64,000 bases of DNA from Bradyrhizobium quebecense. GTDB taxonomy: Bacteria; Pseudomonadota; Alphaproteobacteria; Rhizobiales; Xanthobacteraceae. The DNA lies in assembly GCF_013373795.3 (NCBI RefSeq), contig NZ_CP088022.1:620001-684000 (forward strand), written 5' to 3'. Under the pieces are notes generated by a model. It ran no database searches, was not told the DNA's origin, and worked only from the letters and a program-made list of their open reading frames with translations. The translations under genes were made by a program, and so were the position numbers. Shown here in pieces: positions 17,601 to 25,401 of the stretch; within the stretch, counting starts at the first letter, position 1; each line of letters opens with the position of its first letter.

Positions 17601-17831
17601 ACGTCGATGGCGTTCATCATGGGCGTGCTGCCGCTGGTGCTGTCGACCGGTGCGGGCTCGGAGATGCGGCGCGCGATGGGCGTCGCGGTGTTCTCCGGCA
17701 TGATCGGCGTCACCGTGTTCGGCCTGTTCCTGACGCCGGTATTCTATGTGCTGCTGCGCACCATCACCGGCATGAAGCCGCTGACGCAGCACGGCGAGGC
17801 GACCATCCCCGGGAAGGCACACGCGGCATGA
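14649..17831 (+). CDS. RND multidrug efflux permease (AcrB/MexB, HAE1 type)
   Basis: Inner-membrane proton-driven drug exporter, 1060 residues, full family length. The N-terminal helix FFIDRPIFAGVLSILIFLAG is at residues 6-25. There are two large periplasmic loops and helix 4 with the paired proton-relay aspartates (GIVVDDAIVVVENVERN, near 407-412). The second helical set ends with GLSAKNAILIVEFARE. The start is 22 bases after the adaptor stop, so the two are one operon. No outer-membrane channel gene follows; a TolC-like protein elsewhere is assumed. Confidence 0.94.
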   Translation: MNLSKFFIDRPIFAGVLSILIFLAGLISLLAMPISEYPDVVPPSVVVRATYPGANPKVIAETVATPIEEQINGVEGMLYMSSQATTDGAMTLTVTFRLGTDPDKATQLVQNRVQQAEPRLPAVVRQLGIITKKSSPDLTMVLHLLSPNNRYDMTYLRNYAVLNVKDRLARIDGVGDVQLYGAGDYSMRVWVDPQKAAEHALTASDVVRAIQAQNVEAAAGVVGSSPSVKGLDLQLSVNAEGRLSTEEQFGDIVVKTGSNGEVVRLRDVARIELGASEYGLRSLLNNKQAVAIPIFQAPGSNALEISDHVRATMAEIKKNMPEGVSYQIVYDPTQFVRSSIEAVIHTLLEAIALVVLVVILFLQTWRASIIPLIAVPVSIVGTFAVMHVFGFSINALSLFGLVLAIGIVVDDAIVVVENVERNIESGLSPRDATNQAMREVSGPIIAIALVLIAVFVPLAFISGLTGQFYKQFALTIAISTVISAINSLTLSPALSALLLKGHDEPKDWLTRGMEKSLGWFFRGFNKVFTKSSENYGRTVTKVIYGKAVVIGLYVLLIGMTGVLFKQVPSGFVPGQDKQYLVGFARLPDGATLDRTEEVIRKMSDIALTQPGVESSVAFPGLSISGFTNSSNAGIVFSTLKPFDERKDPSLSGPAIAAALNKKYAGIQDAFIAMFPPPPVNGLGTIGGFKLQIEDRAGLGYEALNDATKAFMAAMQKAPEIAGVFSSFQVNVPQLFADIDRTKALQLGVPVTEVFNTLQIYLGSYYVNDFNKFGRTYSVYVQADAPFRARADDIRQLKVRSSSGDMVPLSALLKVRQSAGPERAIRYNGFLSSDINAAAAPGFSSGQAQEAATRIAAETLPPGFAFEWTDLTYQEFIAGNSGIWVFPLAILLVFLVLAALYESLALPLSIIMIVPMGLLAAMFGVWLSKGDNNVFTQIGLIVLVGLSAKNAILIVEFARELEFAGRSPIRAAIEASRLRLRPILMTSMAFIMGVLPLVLSTGAGSEMRRAMGVAVFSGMIGVTVFGLFLTPVFYVLLRTITGMKPLTQHGEATIPGKAHAA

Positions 17832-17842
17832 TGCCGCGTGTG
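17818..17842. terminator. Perfect inverted repeat at the end of the RND permease gene
   Basis: CACACGCGGCAT and ATGCCGCGTGTG form a perfect 12-bp inverted repeat separated by one base and spanning the stop codon. In practice the central bases would form the loop. There is no T-tract, so it is a weak terminator or a 3'-end protecting hairpin. Confidence 0.5.
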
Positions 17843-17844
17843 CA

Positions 17845-17944
17845 GGGCGATTTCGAACGAAGTGGATACCGGTTCGCGTGAAGAAAACGCGCCAAAACAG
17901 GAAACGAGAGCTTCGGTTTTGATCGAATCAAAACTGAAGCTCTC
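17845..17944 (+). repeat. Palindromic repeat family A, copy 2, with hairpin tail
   Basis: The conserved core (about 17845-17895) is followed by a long inverted repeat at 17906-17944. Its 18-base arms starting GAGAGCTTCGG are separated by CGA, with one G-T type mismatch. Copy 5 at 59011 has the same two-part build, including a CGGTTCTGATT-like arm. Confidence 0.85.
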
Positions 17945-17966
17945 GTTGGTGTCAGTTTGAAGGGGG

Positions 17967-18185
17967 TCAGGCCGCGATATCGAGCAGCAATTGTGACGAA
18001 CCGCGGACCAGCACCTTGCGGCCCGCAGGCGTCAGTTCGAACGAATCTCCTCGCACCGCAACATAACCGAGCGTGATCAGGCTCTCGACGGCGAACCGGT
18101 TCAGCCTTGAAGGGTTTGCTGCGGGAGCCCGCAACGCTTTCAACGCATCCCACTGATCGGGTCTGAGTTCGAATTCTTCGCTCAT
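17967..18185 (-). CDS. Small hypothetical protein, possibly winged-helix-like
   Basis: A 72-residue soluble protein starting MSEEFELRP. The pattern of a helix (WDALKALRA), a second helix (LNRFAVESLITLGYV) and a short strand turn (VRGDSFELTPAGRKVL) resembles the end of a winged-helix domain. ELTPAGRKVL is the wording often seen in such DNA-binding folds. I do not recognise the family. The longer frame to 18254 adds an uncharacteristic N-terminus. It stands alone between the efflux operon and an SDR gene. Confidence 0.6.
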   Translation of the reverse strand: MSEEFELRPDQWDALKALRAPAANPSRLNRFAVESLITLGYVAVRGDSFELTPAGRKVLVRGSSQLLLDIAA

Positions 18186-18401
18186 TGGTCCAGGCACTCC
18201 AGAAGTTCTTGGCGTGCGAGATACAGAGCGCAGATGAATTTCGTGCGACCACAACGAGTCAGGATTTCGATTTATGTGGAGGCGTCGTCACATCGCCGTG
18301 TCATTGGAATGTTTCAAGTTTTTCGAATCATTGTGGCGCATTGCCGCGTGATGCCGTCACAGTGATTAACCGCACATCGTCACACAGGTTAATCCCCAGG
18401 G

Positions 18402-19202
18402 TTAACCGCGCCGCACGCTGGCGCCGCCATCGACCGGCAACGTCACACCGGTGACGAAATTGGCCTCATCCGAGGCGAGGAACAGCGCGGCATTGGCGAC
18501 GTCCCAGCCGGTGCCCATCTTGTGACGCAGCGGTACCTTGCTATCTCGCTCGGCCTCGACTTCCGCGCGGCTCTTCTTGAATTCGCGGGCGCGCGTGTCC
18601 ACCGCCATCGGCGTGTTCATCAATCCGGGCAGGATCACGTTGGCGCGAATGCCATATTGCGCATTCTGGTAGGCGAGCTGTTCGGTGAAAGCGATCATCG
18701 CCGACTTGGTCGCCTTGTAGGCGACATAAGGATAGGTCGTGATCGCGGCCATCGACGAGATGTTGATGATCGAGCCGCGCTGCTGCTTGCGCATGATCGG
18801 GATCACATGCTTGGCGGCGAGGATGCAGCTCTTCAGATTGATCGCCACGCAACGGTCGAACGCCTCCTCGGTAATGTCGAGCAGCTCGGCATCGCCGCCG
18901 GAGAGGCTGACGCCGACATTGTTGTGCAGGATGTCGACGCTGCCCCAGCGGCCATGCGCATCCGCCACCATCGCCTTGATGTCGGCATTCTTGGTGACGT
19001 CGGCCTTGAAGGCGACAGCGGTGCCGCCCTTGGCCGCGATCAGGTCGACGGTTTCCTGCGCCGACGCCAGATTGTGATCGACGCACAGTACCTTGGCGCC
19101 TTCGCGCGCGAAGGTCAGCGCGGTGGCGCGGCCGTTGCCGATGCCCTCGCCGGGGCTCTGGCCGGCGCCGACGACGATGGCGACGCGATCTTGCAGGCGC
19201 AT
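18402..19202 (-). CDS. SDR-family oxidoreductase
   Basis: A 266-residue short-chain dehydrogenase. The cofactor loop GAGQSPGEGIGNGRA is at residues 12-26. NNVG, NISS and the catalytic YKATK (near 161) follow in order, so the active site is intact. The C-terminal GGASVRRG is typical. Only one base separates it from the upstream minus-strand gene, so it is the last gene of a three-gene operon with a decarboxylase-like and a MaoC-like protein. The substrate is unknown; a beta-hydroxyacyl or alcohol substrate would suit the partners. Confidence 0.88.
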   Translation of the reverse strand: MRLQDRVAIVVGAGQSPGEGIGNGRATALTFAREGAKVLCVDHNLASAQETVDLIAAKGGTAVAFKADVTKNADIKAMVADAHGRWGSVDILHNNVGVSLSGGDAELLDITEEAFDRCVAINLKSCILAAKHVIPIMRKQQRGSIINISSMAAITTYPYVAYKATKSAMIAFTEQLAYQNAQYGIRANVILPGLMNTPMAVDTRAREFKKSRAEVEAERDSKVPLRHKMGTGWDVANAALFLASDEANFVTGVTLPVDGGASVRRG

Positions 19203-19203
19203 G

Positions 19204-19758
19204 TCACTTCACTCCCGGGATCGGGTACTGCTGCAGTACCTCTTTGTAGCTTGGCTCGTTGTCGATCTGCATGGTGGCGAGCACGCGCACCACGGCGCAG
19301 TAGAACGCGATCGTCAGCACCAGATCGGTCATGTGCTCGTCGGAGAGATGCTGCTTGATCTCGGCGAAGGTCACCTCCGACATCGCGAGCTCGCGCACCA
19401 TCTCGCGGGCGCCCTTGAGGATCGCCTTCGCCAGCGGCTCGAGCTTTGACGGCTTGCCACAGGTCTCGGCGATCAGGCCCTGGATATCCTCGTCGGTGAC
19501 GCCGAACTCCTTGCCGATCTTCACATGGTGGGTGAACTCGTATTCCGACTTCTCGAGCCAGCCGACCTGCAGGATCGCGAGCTCGCGCAGCCGCGGGTCG
19601 AGCTTGCTCTTGAAGCGGATGTAGCCGCCGATGCCGTTGAAGGCGCGCGCCATGTCCGGCGAGTTCACCAAGAGCTTGTGCAGATTGGTGTTGCGCTTGA
19701 GCATGTCGCGATATTCGGGAGCGACCTGGTCAGCTTCGAGATAGGGCAGGCGTGCCAT
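19204..19758 (-). CDS. Carboxymuconolactone decarboxylase family protein
   Basis: A 184-residue all-helical protein of the AhpD/CMD superfamily. The family motif appears as EYEFTHHVKIGKEFGV near residue 75, with the histidine pair usual in decarboxylase-like members. The CxxC of AhpD-type peroxidase partners is absent, so a redox role is unlikely. It is the middle gene of the minus-strand trio. The exact reaction cannot be deduced. Confidence 0.85.
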   Translation of the reverse strand: MARLPYLEADQVAPEYRDMLKRNTNLHKLLVNSPDMARAFNGIGGYIRFKSKLDPRLRELAILQVGWLEKSEYEFTHHVKIGKEFGVTDEDIQGLIAETCGKPSKLEPLAKAILKGAREMVRELAMSEVTFAEIKQHLSDEHMTDLVLTIAFYCAVVRVLATMQIDNEPSYKEVLQQYPIPGVK

Positions 19759-19804
19759 TATTGTTGTCCTTGGTTCGGCGGCTTGCGGGGATGCAGCTGT
19801 CGCT

Positions 19805-20755
19805 TCAGCCGTAGAGTACTTTGTGCTCGCGCTCGTAGTTGGCGTAGGAATCCTTCATGCTGGCGCCGTTGAGCAGCATGGTCGCGACCACGGCGTTGTC
19901 GGCATCGAACACGGTCGAGCGCACCCACATGCTCTCGGTGCGCTTGCTGCCCGAGAGCGCAACGACCTCGCGCTCGACCCAATAGGTCTCGCCCGGGAAT
20001 AGCGGCCCGCGCAGCAGGCGGATCTCCTGGTCGGCGAACAGCCCGACGGCCGGGCCACGGACCGGCAGCCGGTCCTCGCGTGCGCGGTACTGGAACAGCA
20101 CGCTCAGCATCTCCATCGGGATGATGGCGCGGCCCCAGGGATTGTGTTCCAGCGAATAATAGTCTGACGGTTCGGTGATCACCTTGAGCTTGTCGGCCAG
20201 CGAGAACGGATAGAGATCGCCCATGTTCTGGTCGAAATCCATCTTGATCGCCTGCCGGGGCGTCTTCATGCCGACCTTGATGTCGGCGAGGATCACGGGA
20301 TCGGTCAGCGGCTTCAATTCGCCAAGCCTGCGGGCGAGCGCCGTCTCCGTGCCGTCACCGTCGATCGAGGCGGTGCCGCGCAGGATCTCGGTGCCATCGG
20401 GCTTGATCATCCCGACCGCGCAAACGGTCTGGCCCGGCTTCGGCTTCTCGATCTGGGCCTGCACCTCTTCGCCCTCGAACACCGGATTGCGGTAATGCGC
20501 GGACAGGCACCCGGTCATGAACCAGGCGCGGCCCCAGATCCGCTCGCACAGCGGCGCGAACTGGCTGAAATGGGTCGGTCCCTCGATCGTGCCGCCGCGG
20601 AAGCCGAGCTTCTGCGCGGTTGCATCGTCGTGAATCGAGGCGTGGGAGTCGTAGGTCTGGGCCTGAAGCATCTGCTTCGGGCTGCGCCAGGGACCCATCA
20701 GCAGATTGCCGTTCTCCACGATTTCCGTCGTGAATGCGGATTCGACTTTAATCAT
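19805..20755 (-). CDS. MaoC/hot-dog-fold protein
   Basis: A 316-residue protein with features of double hot-dog (MaoC-like) dehydratases. A central-helix segment GFRGGTIEGPTHFSQFAPL lies near residue 50-70, and a second half follows. The start MIKVESAF at 20755 is preferred; the open frame continues to 20860 through an 18-bp tandem repeat. It is the first gene of the trio with CMD and SDR genes and divergent from a large ferredoxin oxidoreductase. Hydration of an enoyl thioester is the family role; the substrate is not evident. Confidence 0.7.
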   Translation of the reverse strand: MIKVESAFTTEIVENGNLLMGPWRSPKQMLQAQTYDSHASIHDDATAQKLGFRGGTIEGPTHFSQFAPLCERIWGRAWFMTGCLSAHYRNPVFEGEEVQAQIEKPKPGQTVCAVGMIKPDGTEILRGTASIDGDGTETALARRLGELKPLTDPVILADIKVGMKTPRQAIKMDFDQNMGDLYPFSLADKLKVITEPSDYYSLEHNPWGRAIIPMEMLSVLFQYRAREDRLPVRGPAVGLFADQEIRLLRGPLFPGETYWVEREVVALSGSKRTESMWVRSTVFDADNAVVATMLLNGASMKDSYANYEREHKVLYG

Positions 20756-20806
20756 CCTTGGTCTCCCTTTGCGCGCCACCGTTTCAAAGATGCCGGGGTT
20801 CGGCAA

Positions 20807-20850
20807 GCCTCGCAGAGCAAGAAGGCCTCGCAGAGCAACAAGGCCTCGCA
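20807..20850. repeat. 18-bp tandem repeat, about 2.5 copies
   Basis: GCCTCGCAGAGCAAGAAG at 20807 is followed by GCCTCGCAGAGCAACAAG at 20825 and a partial GCCTCGCA at 20843. It sits between the divergent MaoC-like and oxidoreductase genes. It looks like a slippage-generated repeat; no regulatory role is visible. Confidence 0.75.
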
Positions 20851-20994
20851 TGCGCAACACGAGATATGTGCTGCGGCCATGGAACGGGGCTGTTCATGCA
20901 TAACAAAATCAGTGCATGCTGATGCATGATCATGGACAAGCGAATGAGACCGGTTCGGACCGGCGTGACCTGATCGGCGGGGAGCCTGAAACTG

Positions 20995-23900
20995 ATGGCG
21001 TTGATGGAAGTTGGACTGGACGACAAGTACCGGTTGGATACGAAACGAATCTTCCTCTCCGGTACCCAGGCTCTGGTCCGATTGCCGATGTTGCAGCGCG
21101 AACGCGACCGCGCGCATGGGCTGAACACTGCGGGTTTCATCTCCGGTTACCGCGGGTCGCCGCTCGGCATGTACGACCACGCGTTGTGGCGGGCAAAATC
21201 GTTCCTTAGAGAGCATGACATCGCCTTCGTTCCCGGCCTCAACGAGGATCTGGCTGCGACCGCGGTGTGGGGCAGCCAGCAGGTCGGCATGTTCCCCGGC
21301 GCCAAGGTCGATGGCGTGTTCGGTATCTGGTACGGCAAGGGCCCCGGCGTCGACCGCTCGCTCGACGCGCTCAAGCACGCCAATTCGGCCGGCACCTCGC
21401 CGAATGGCGGCGTGATCGCGCTGGCCGGCGACGACCATGGCTGCCAGTCCTCCACGCTCGCACATCAGAGCGAGCAGGTGTTCGCCTCGGCGCTGATGCC
21501 GGTGGTCAATCCGGCGACGTTGCAGGACTATCTCGACCTCGGCATCCTCGGCTTCGCGCTGTCGCGCTATTCCGGCTGCTGGGTCGGCTTCAAGGCGATC
21601 TCGGAGACGGTCGAAAGCTCGGCCTCGATCGTCAGCGATCCCGATCGCATCAAGATCATCATGCCCGACGATTTCGAGATGCCGCCGGGCGGGCTGTCGA
21701 TCCGCTGGCCCGATCCGCCGCTGGAGGCCGAGCGCAGGCTGCACGGACCCAAGATGGAGGCGGTCGCGGCCTTCGCCCGCGCCAACCGGTTCGACCGCAT
21801 CGTGCTGGATTCCAAGCCGGCGCGGCTCGGCATCATGGCGACCGGCAAGGCCTATCTCGATCTGCGGCAGGCGCTCGCCGATCTCGGCATCACCGATGCC
21901 GAGGCCCAGGCGCTGGGCCTGCGCATCTACAAGGTGGCCCTGACCTGGCCGCTCGAAGCGCGCGGCGCGCGCGACTTCGCCGAAGGCCTGCAGGACGTGC
22001 TTGTGGTCGAGGAGAAGCGCGGCTTCATCGAGGACCAGCTGGTCCGCATCCTCTACAACATGGACGCCTCGAAGCGTCCGTCGGTGGTAGGCAAGCGCGA
22101 CGAGAGCGGCGCGCCGCTGCTGCCGAGCGAAGGCGAGCTGACGCCGACCATGGTTGCAGCCGCCGTCGTGGCGCGGCTGCGCAAGCTCGGCCATCGCAGC
22201 CCGCTGCTGGAGCAGCGCCTGGCAAAACTCGAGGCGTTCGATCGCCCGGTCGAGGGCACGGGCACCGCGAAGCTGCAACGCACGCCGTATTTCTGCTCGG
22301 GCTGCCCGCACAACTCGTCGACCAAGATTCCCGAGGGCAGCCGCGCCATGGCCGGCATCGGCTGCCACGGCATGGCGCTGTCGGTGCCGAACCGCAACAC
22401 CCAGACCATCTCGCACATGGGCGCGGAGGGCGTGAGCTGGATCGGGCAGGCGCCGTTCACCAGCGAACAGCACGTGTTCCAGAATCTCGGCGACGGTACC
22501 TATACGCATTCCGGGTTGCTGGCGCTGCGCGCGGCGGCTGCGGCCGGCGTCAACATCACCTACAAGATCCTCTACAACGATGCGGTGGCGATGACCGGCG
22601 GCCAGCCGGCCGAAGGCGGCTTCACGGTGGCGCAGATCGCGCACCAGGTTGCGGCCGAGGGCACCAAGCGGCTCGCGATCGTCTCCGACGATCCGGACAA
22701 ATATCCCGCCAATTACTTCCCGTCCGGCGCCACCATCCATCATCGCCGCGAGCTCGATGCTGTGCAGCGTACCTTGCGCGAGATCGAGGGCCTCACCGTC
22801 CTGATCTACGACCAGACCTGCGCCGCCGAGAAGCGCCGCCGCCGCAAGCGCGGGCTGTTTCCCGATCCGGCCAAGCGCGTCTTCATCAATGAGCGCGTCT
22901 GCGAAGGCTGCGGCGACTGTTCGGTCGCATCGAACTGCGTCTCGGTGCAGCCGCTGGAGACCGAGCTCGGCCGCAAGCGCCGCATCGACCAGTCGAACTG
23001 CAACAAGGATTTTTCCTGCATCGAGGGCTTCTGCCCGAGCTTCGTGATGGTGCAGGATCCCAAGCTGCGCAAGGCCGACCGCACCGCCGCCGATCCCAAG
23101 GCGCTGTTCGCGGACCTGCCGACGCCGTCAGCGGCCGCGCTGACTGGCCCCTACAACATCCTGATCACCGGCATCGGCGGCACCGGCGTCATCACCATCG
23201 GCGCGCTGCTCGGCATGGCCGCCCATGTCGAGGGCCTCGCCTGCTCGACGCTCGACTTCACCGGCCTGTCGCAGAAGAACGGCGCGGTCATGAGCCATGT
23301 CCGGCTGGCGCCGGCGTCCGACATGCTGACCACGGTCCGCATCGCGCCCGGCAATGCCAATCTGATCCTCGGCTGCGACCTCGTCGTCGCCACCAGCGTG
23401 CCGGCGCTGAGCCGCGCCGAGCGCGGCGTCACCCGCGCCGTCGTCAACGCCGACCTGCTGCCGACCGCGAGCTTCGTGATCGATCCCGATATCGATTTCG
23501 AGGCCAGCTCGATGCGCGATGCGCTGAACGGCGCGGTGAGACCGGATGATCTCGACATCCTGGATGCCACGGGCCTAGCCACCGCGCTGATGGGCGACAG
23601 CATCGCCACCAACGCCTTCATGCTCGGCTTTGCGTTCCAGCGTGGTGCGATCCCGCTGTCGCTCGAGGCCATTCTGAAGGCGATCGAGCTCAACGGCGCC
23701 GCGATCGAGATGAACAAGACCGCGTTCTCGTGGGGCCGGCTCGCCGCGCACGATCTGCAGCGCGTGGTCAGCGCCGCCCGCTTCAAGAACGCAGGCGCCG
23801 CACCAGCGAAGAAGACGCTCGACGAGGCGATCGCGTTCCGCGCCAAATTCCTCACCGACTATCAGGACGCGGCCTACGCGAAGCGCTATCTCGACGACGT

Positions 23901-24468
23901 CGCGCGCGTCCGCTCCGCCGAAGCTGCGGCAGCGCCGGGCTCGCAGGACCTGACCGAGGCCTTTGCAAAGGGCCTGTTCAAATTGATGGCCTACAAGGAC
24001 GAATACGAAGTCGCGCGGCTCTATTCCGACGGCGAGTTCAGCAAGGCCTTGAGGGAGCAGTTCGAGGGCAATTCCGGCTTGAAGGTCTTGCTGGCGCCGC
24101 CGCTGCTGGCGCAGCGCGATCCCGTCACCGGGCGATTGCAGAAGCGCGAATTCGGCCCGTGGATCTTCAAGGCGTTCGGCCTGCTGGCGGGGCTGAAGGG
24201 CCTGCGCGGCACCGCATTCGACATCTTCGGCTACACCGCCGAGCGCAAGATGGAGCGCGCGCTGCCGGTCGATTATTCGGCGATGATCCTGCGTCATCTC
24301 GACGGCAACACGCCGCTCGACCTGCCGCGCCTGGTGGCGCTGGCGAAGACCGCGGACCTCGTGCGCGGCTACGGCCACATCAAGGAAGGCAACGTCGCCC
24401 GCTACCGCACCGAATGCGCGCGGCTGGAGCGTGCGATCGGCCAGCCGCTGGCGCAGGCGGCCGAATAG
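20995..24468 (+). CDS. Indolepyruvate ferredoxin oxidoreductase family protein (fused)
   Basis: A 1157-residue single-chain 2-ketoacid:ferredoxin oxidoreductase. It is expected to decarboxylate arylpyruvates or branched 2-ketoacids to acyl-CoA with ferredoxin reduction. The N-terminal pyruvate-binding domain includes FISGYRGSPLGMYD. The thiamin-diphosphate domain has GDGTYTHSG near residue 499. Cysteine-rich 4Fe-4S segments start with CEGCGDC near 639, and the gamma domain starts ITGIGGTGV near 723. The start at 20995 follows GGGGAG; an ATG at 21004 is possible. It is monocistronic, ending at a family A repeat. Confidence 0.92.
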   Translation: MALMEVGLDDKYRLDTKRIFLSGTQALVRLPMLQRERDRAHGLNTAGFISGYRGSPLGMYDHALWRAKSFLREHDIAFVPGLNEDLAATAVWGSQQVGMFPGAKVDGVFGIWYGKGPGVDRSLDALKHANSAGTSPNGGVIALAGDDHGCQSSTLAHQSEQVFASALMPVVNPATLQDYLDLGILGFALSRYSGCWVGFKAISETVESSASIVSDPDRIKIIMPDDFEMPPGGLSIRWPDPPLEAERRLHGPKMEAVAAFARANRFDRIVLDSKPARLGIMATGKAYLDLRQALADLGITDAEAQALGLRIYKVALTWPLEARGARDFAEGLQDVLVVEEKRGFIEDQLVRILYNMDASKRPSVVGKRDESGAPLLPSEGELTPTMVAAAVVARLRKLGHRSPLLEQRLAKLEAFDRPVEGTGTAKLQRTPYFCSGCPHNSSTKIPEGSRAMAGIGCHGMALSVPNRNTQTISHMGAEGVSWIGQAPFTSEQHVFQNLGDGTYTHSGLLALRAAAAAGVNITYKILYNDAVAMTGGQPAEGGFTVAQIAHQVAAEGTKRLAIVSDDPDKYPANYFPSGATIHHRRELDAVQRTLREIEGLTVLIYDQTCAAEKRRRRKRGLFPDPAKRVFINERVCEGCGDCSVASNCVSVQPLETELGRKRRIDQSNCNKDFSCIEGFCPSFVMVQDPKLRKADRTAADPKALFADLPTPSAAALTGPYNILITGIGGTGVITIGALLGMAAHVEGLACSTLDFTGLSQKNGAVMSHVRLAPASDMLTTVRIAPGNANLILGCDLVVATSVPALSRAERGVTRAVVNADLLPTASFVIDPDIDFEASSMRDALNGAVRPDDLDILDATGLATALMGDSIATNAFMLGFAFQRGAIPLSLEAILKAIELNGAAIEMNKTAFSWGRLAAHDLQRVVSAARFKNAGAAPAKKTLDEAIAFRAKFLTDYQDAAYAKRYLDDVARVRSAEAAAAPGSQDLTEAFAKGLFKLMAYKDEYEVARLYSDGEFSKALREQFEGNSGLKVLLAPPLLAQRDPVTGRLQKREFGPWIFKAFGLLAGLKGLRGTAFDIFGYTAERKMERALPVDYSAMILRHLDGNTPLDLPRLVALAKTADLVRGYGHIKEGNVARYRTECARLERAIGQPLAQAAE

Positions 24469-24472
24469 GCCA

Positions 24473-24568
24473 AAGCGCCTTCGAGCGAAGTGGCTACCGG
24501 TTCGTGTGAAGAAAACGCGTCAAAACAAGAACCTAGAGCCCCGTTCCGCTACCGTTGGAACGGCGCTC
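24473..24568 (+). repeat. Palindromic repeat family A, copy 3, with hairpin tail
   Basis: The core resembles the other copies (CGAGCGAAGTGG, ACCGGTTCG, GAAAACGCG). It is followed by a separate hairpin GAGCCCCGTTCC/GGAACGGCGCTC at 24536-24568, which differs from the tails of copies 2 and 5. It lies just after the oxidoreductase stop. Confidence 0.8.
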
Positions 24569-24702
24569 GAGGCGGCGGCAGCGGAACTTTCCACGGCCGC
24601 CCTGGTTGACTGGTAACCCTGCCCGCGAGACGCGGCTGGATTCGCGCGGCCGGGTCCCTACATGATAGCTGTTCTGTTCGAGTGATTTCAGGAGGCCTTT
24701 TG

Positions 24703-25134
24703 ATGGTCCTGAAAAATGCTTTTGTTGCAACTGTTTGCACCGCGTACCTGGCGTTGGGTGGCGTGGCGTTTGCTGATGACTATCGACCAAGCGAGTTCTT
24801 CAGCCTCGATCTCTCGCGGGCCGTGCTCTCGCCGAAGCCGCTTGGCCCGCCGGCGCAGTTCGAGCCGGTTCCGGTCGAGGCGAAGACCGACCATGGCCCG
24901 GATCAGCACGCCAGTGTCGAACCGAAGGTCGAACAGCCGAAAGTCGAGCCGCAGAAGGCCGTGCGGACGACCAGGGTGTCGGCACCGCATGAACCCAAGC
25001 GCGCAGTGGCGCACGTCCCCGCCCGCGCCAAGCTCGCGCGGCGGCATTCGAACCCGCTCGATGCGGAAGCCCGCGACACCAGGATCCAGACCTGGCCGTG
25101 CCGCACCGGCGGCATCTGCAACTGGCAGCGGTGA
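24703..25134 (+). CDS. Exported hypothetical protein with Pro/Lys-rich linker
   Basis: A 143-residue protein with a clear signal peptide (FVATVCTAYLALGGVAFA, cleavage after AFA near residue 23). A Pro, Val, Lys, Glu-rich stretch (about 50-95), a basic region and a short conserved-looking C-terminus follow, the last containing two cysteines (WPCRTGGICNW). The two cysteines could form a disulfide in the periplasm. AGGAGG lies 7 bases before the ATG. I do not recognise a function; the layout resembles short lineage-specific exported proteins of Bradyrhizobium. Confidence 0.75.
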   Translation: MVLKNAFVATVCTAYLALGGVAFADDYRPSEFFSLDLSRAVLSPKPLGPPAQFEPVPVEAKTDHGPDQHASVEPKVEQPKVEPQKAVRTTRVSAPHEPKRAVAHVPARAKLARRHSNPLDAEARDTRIQTWPCRTGGICNWQR

Positions 25135-25183
25135 GGGCGGTTCGGCGGTCTCACGCCAACTCGCGCGCGCGTTCGTACTAATA

Positions 25184-25240
25184 CCGAACCCGTCATCCTT
25201 CGAGGCTCGCTCCGCTCGCACCTCAAGATGACGGGTTCGG
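25184..25240. repeat. Inverted repeat of family C, short copy
   Basis: CCGAACCCGTCATC and GATGACGGGTTCGG face each other across about 29 bases, giving a near-perfect long hairpin. The CGTCAT/ATGACG ends resemble those at 36007, 37427 and 38469. It lies between the exported protein gene and phoD. Confidence 0.75.
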
Positions 25241-25296
25241 CGTTTGCGCGCTTGGCGCCTGACGACACCGTTCAGATCTCGATCTCGTCCCCCCTA

Positions 25297-25356
25297 GTCA
25301 TCCCGCCGTCGCAAAACCGTCGACGCAGAGTCAAGAAACCGTAAGGGCGGAGTCAA
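25297..25356 (+). promoter_or_regulatory. Six-unit 11-bp PHO-like array upstream of phoD
   Basis: GTC or GTA words occur at 25297, 25308, 25319, 25330, 25341 and 25352, each exactly 11 bases apart: GTCAT, GTCGC, GTCGA, GTCAA, GTAAG, GTCAA. The period and core match tandem PhoB half-sites, though the flanking CT is often missing. The last unit is about 46 bases before the phoD ATG. The gene product, an alkaline phosphatase, fits phosphate control. Confidence 0.5.
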
Positions 25357-25401
25357 ACAGCGCAGGCAAAACCTTCGTTGCGATTCGACGAAGGTTATTC
25401 G

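Noticed and set aside
14658..17822. A 1054-codon open frame antisense to the whole RND permease gene
   Set aside because: It is a by-product of GC-rich codon use in the permease: low-complexity Arg/Asp/His/Gln composition, no known domain, and perfect overlap with a real full-length family member.
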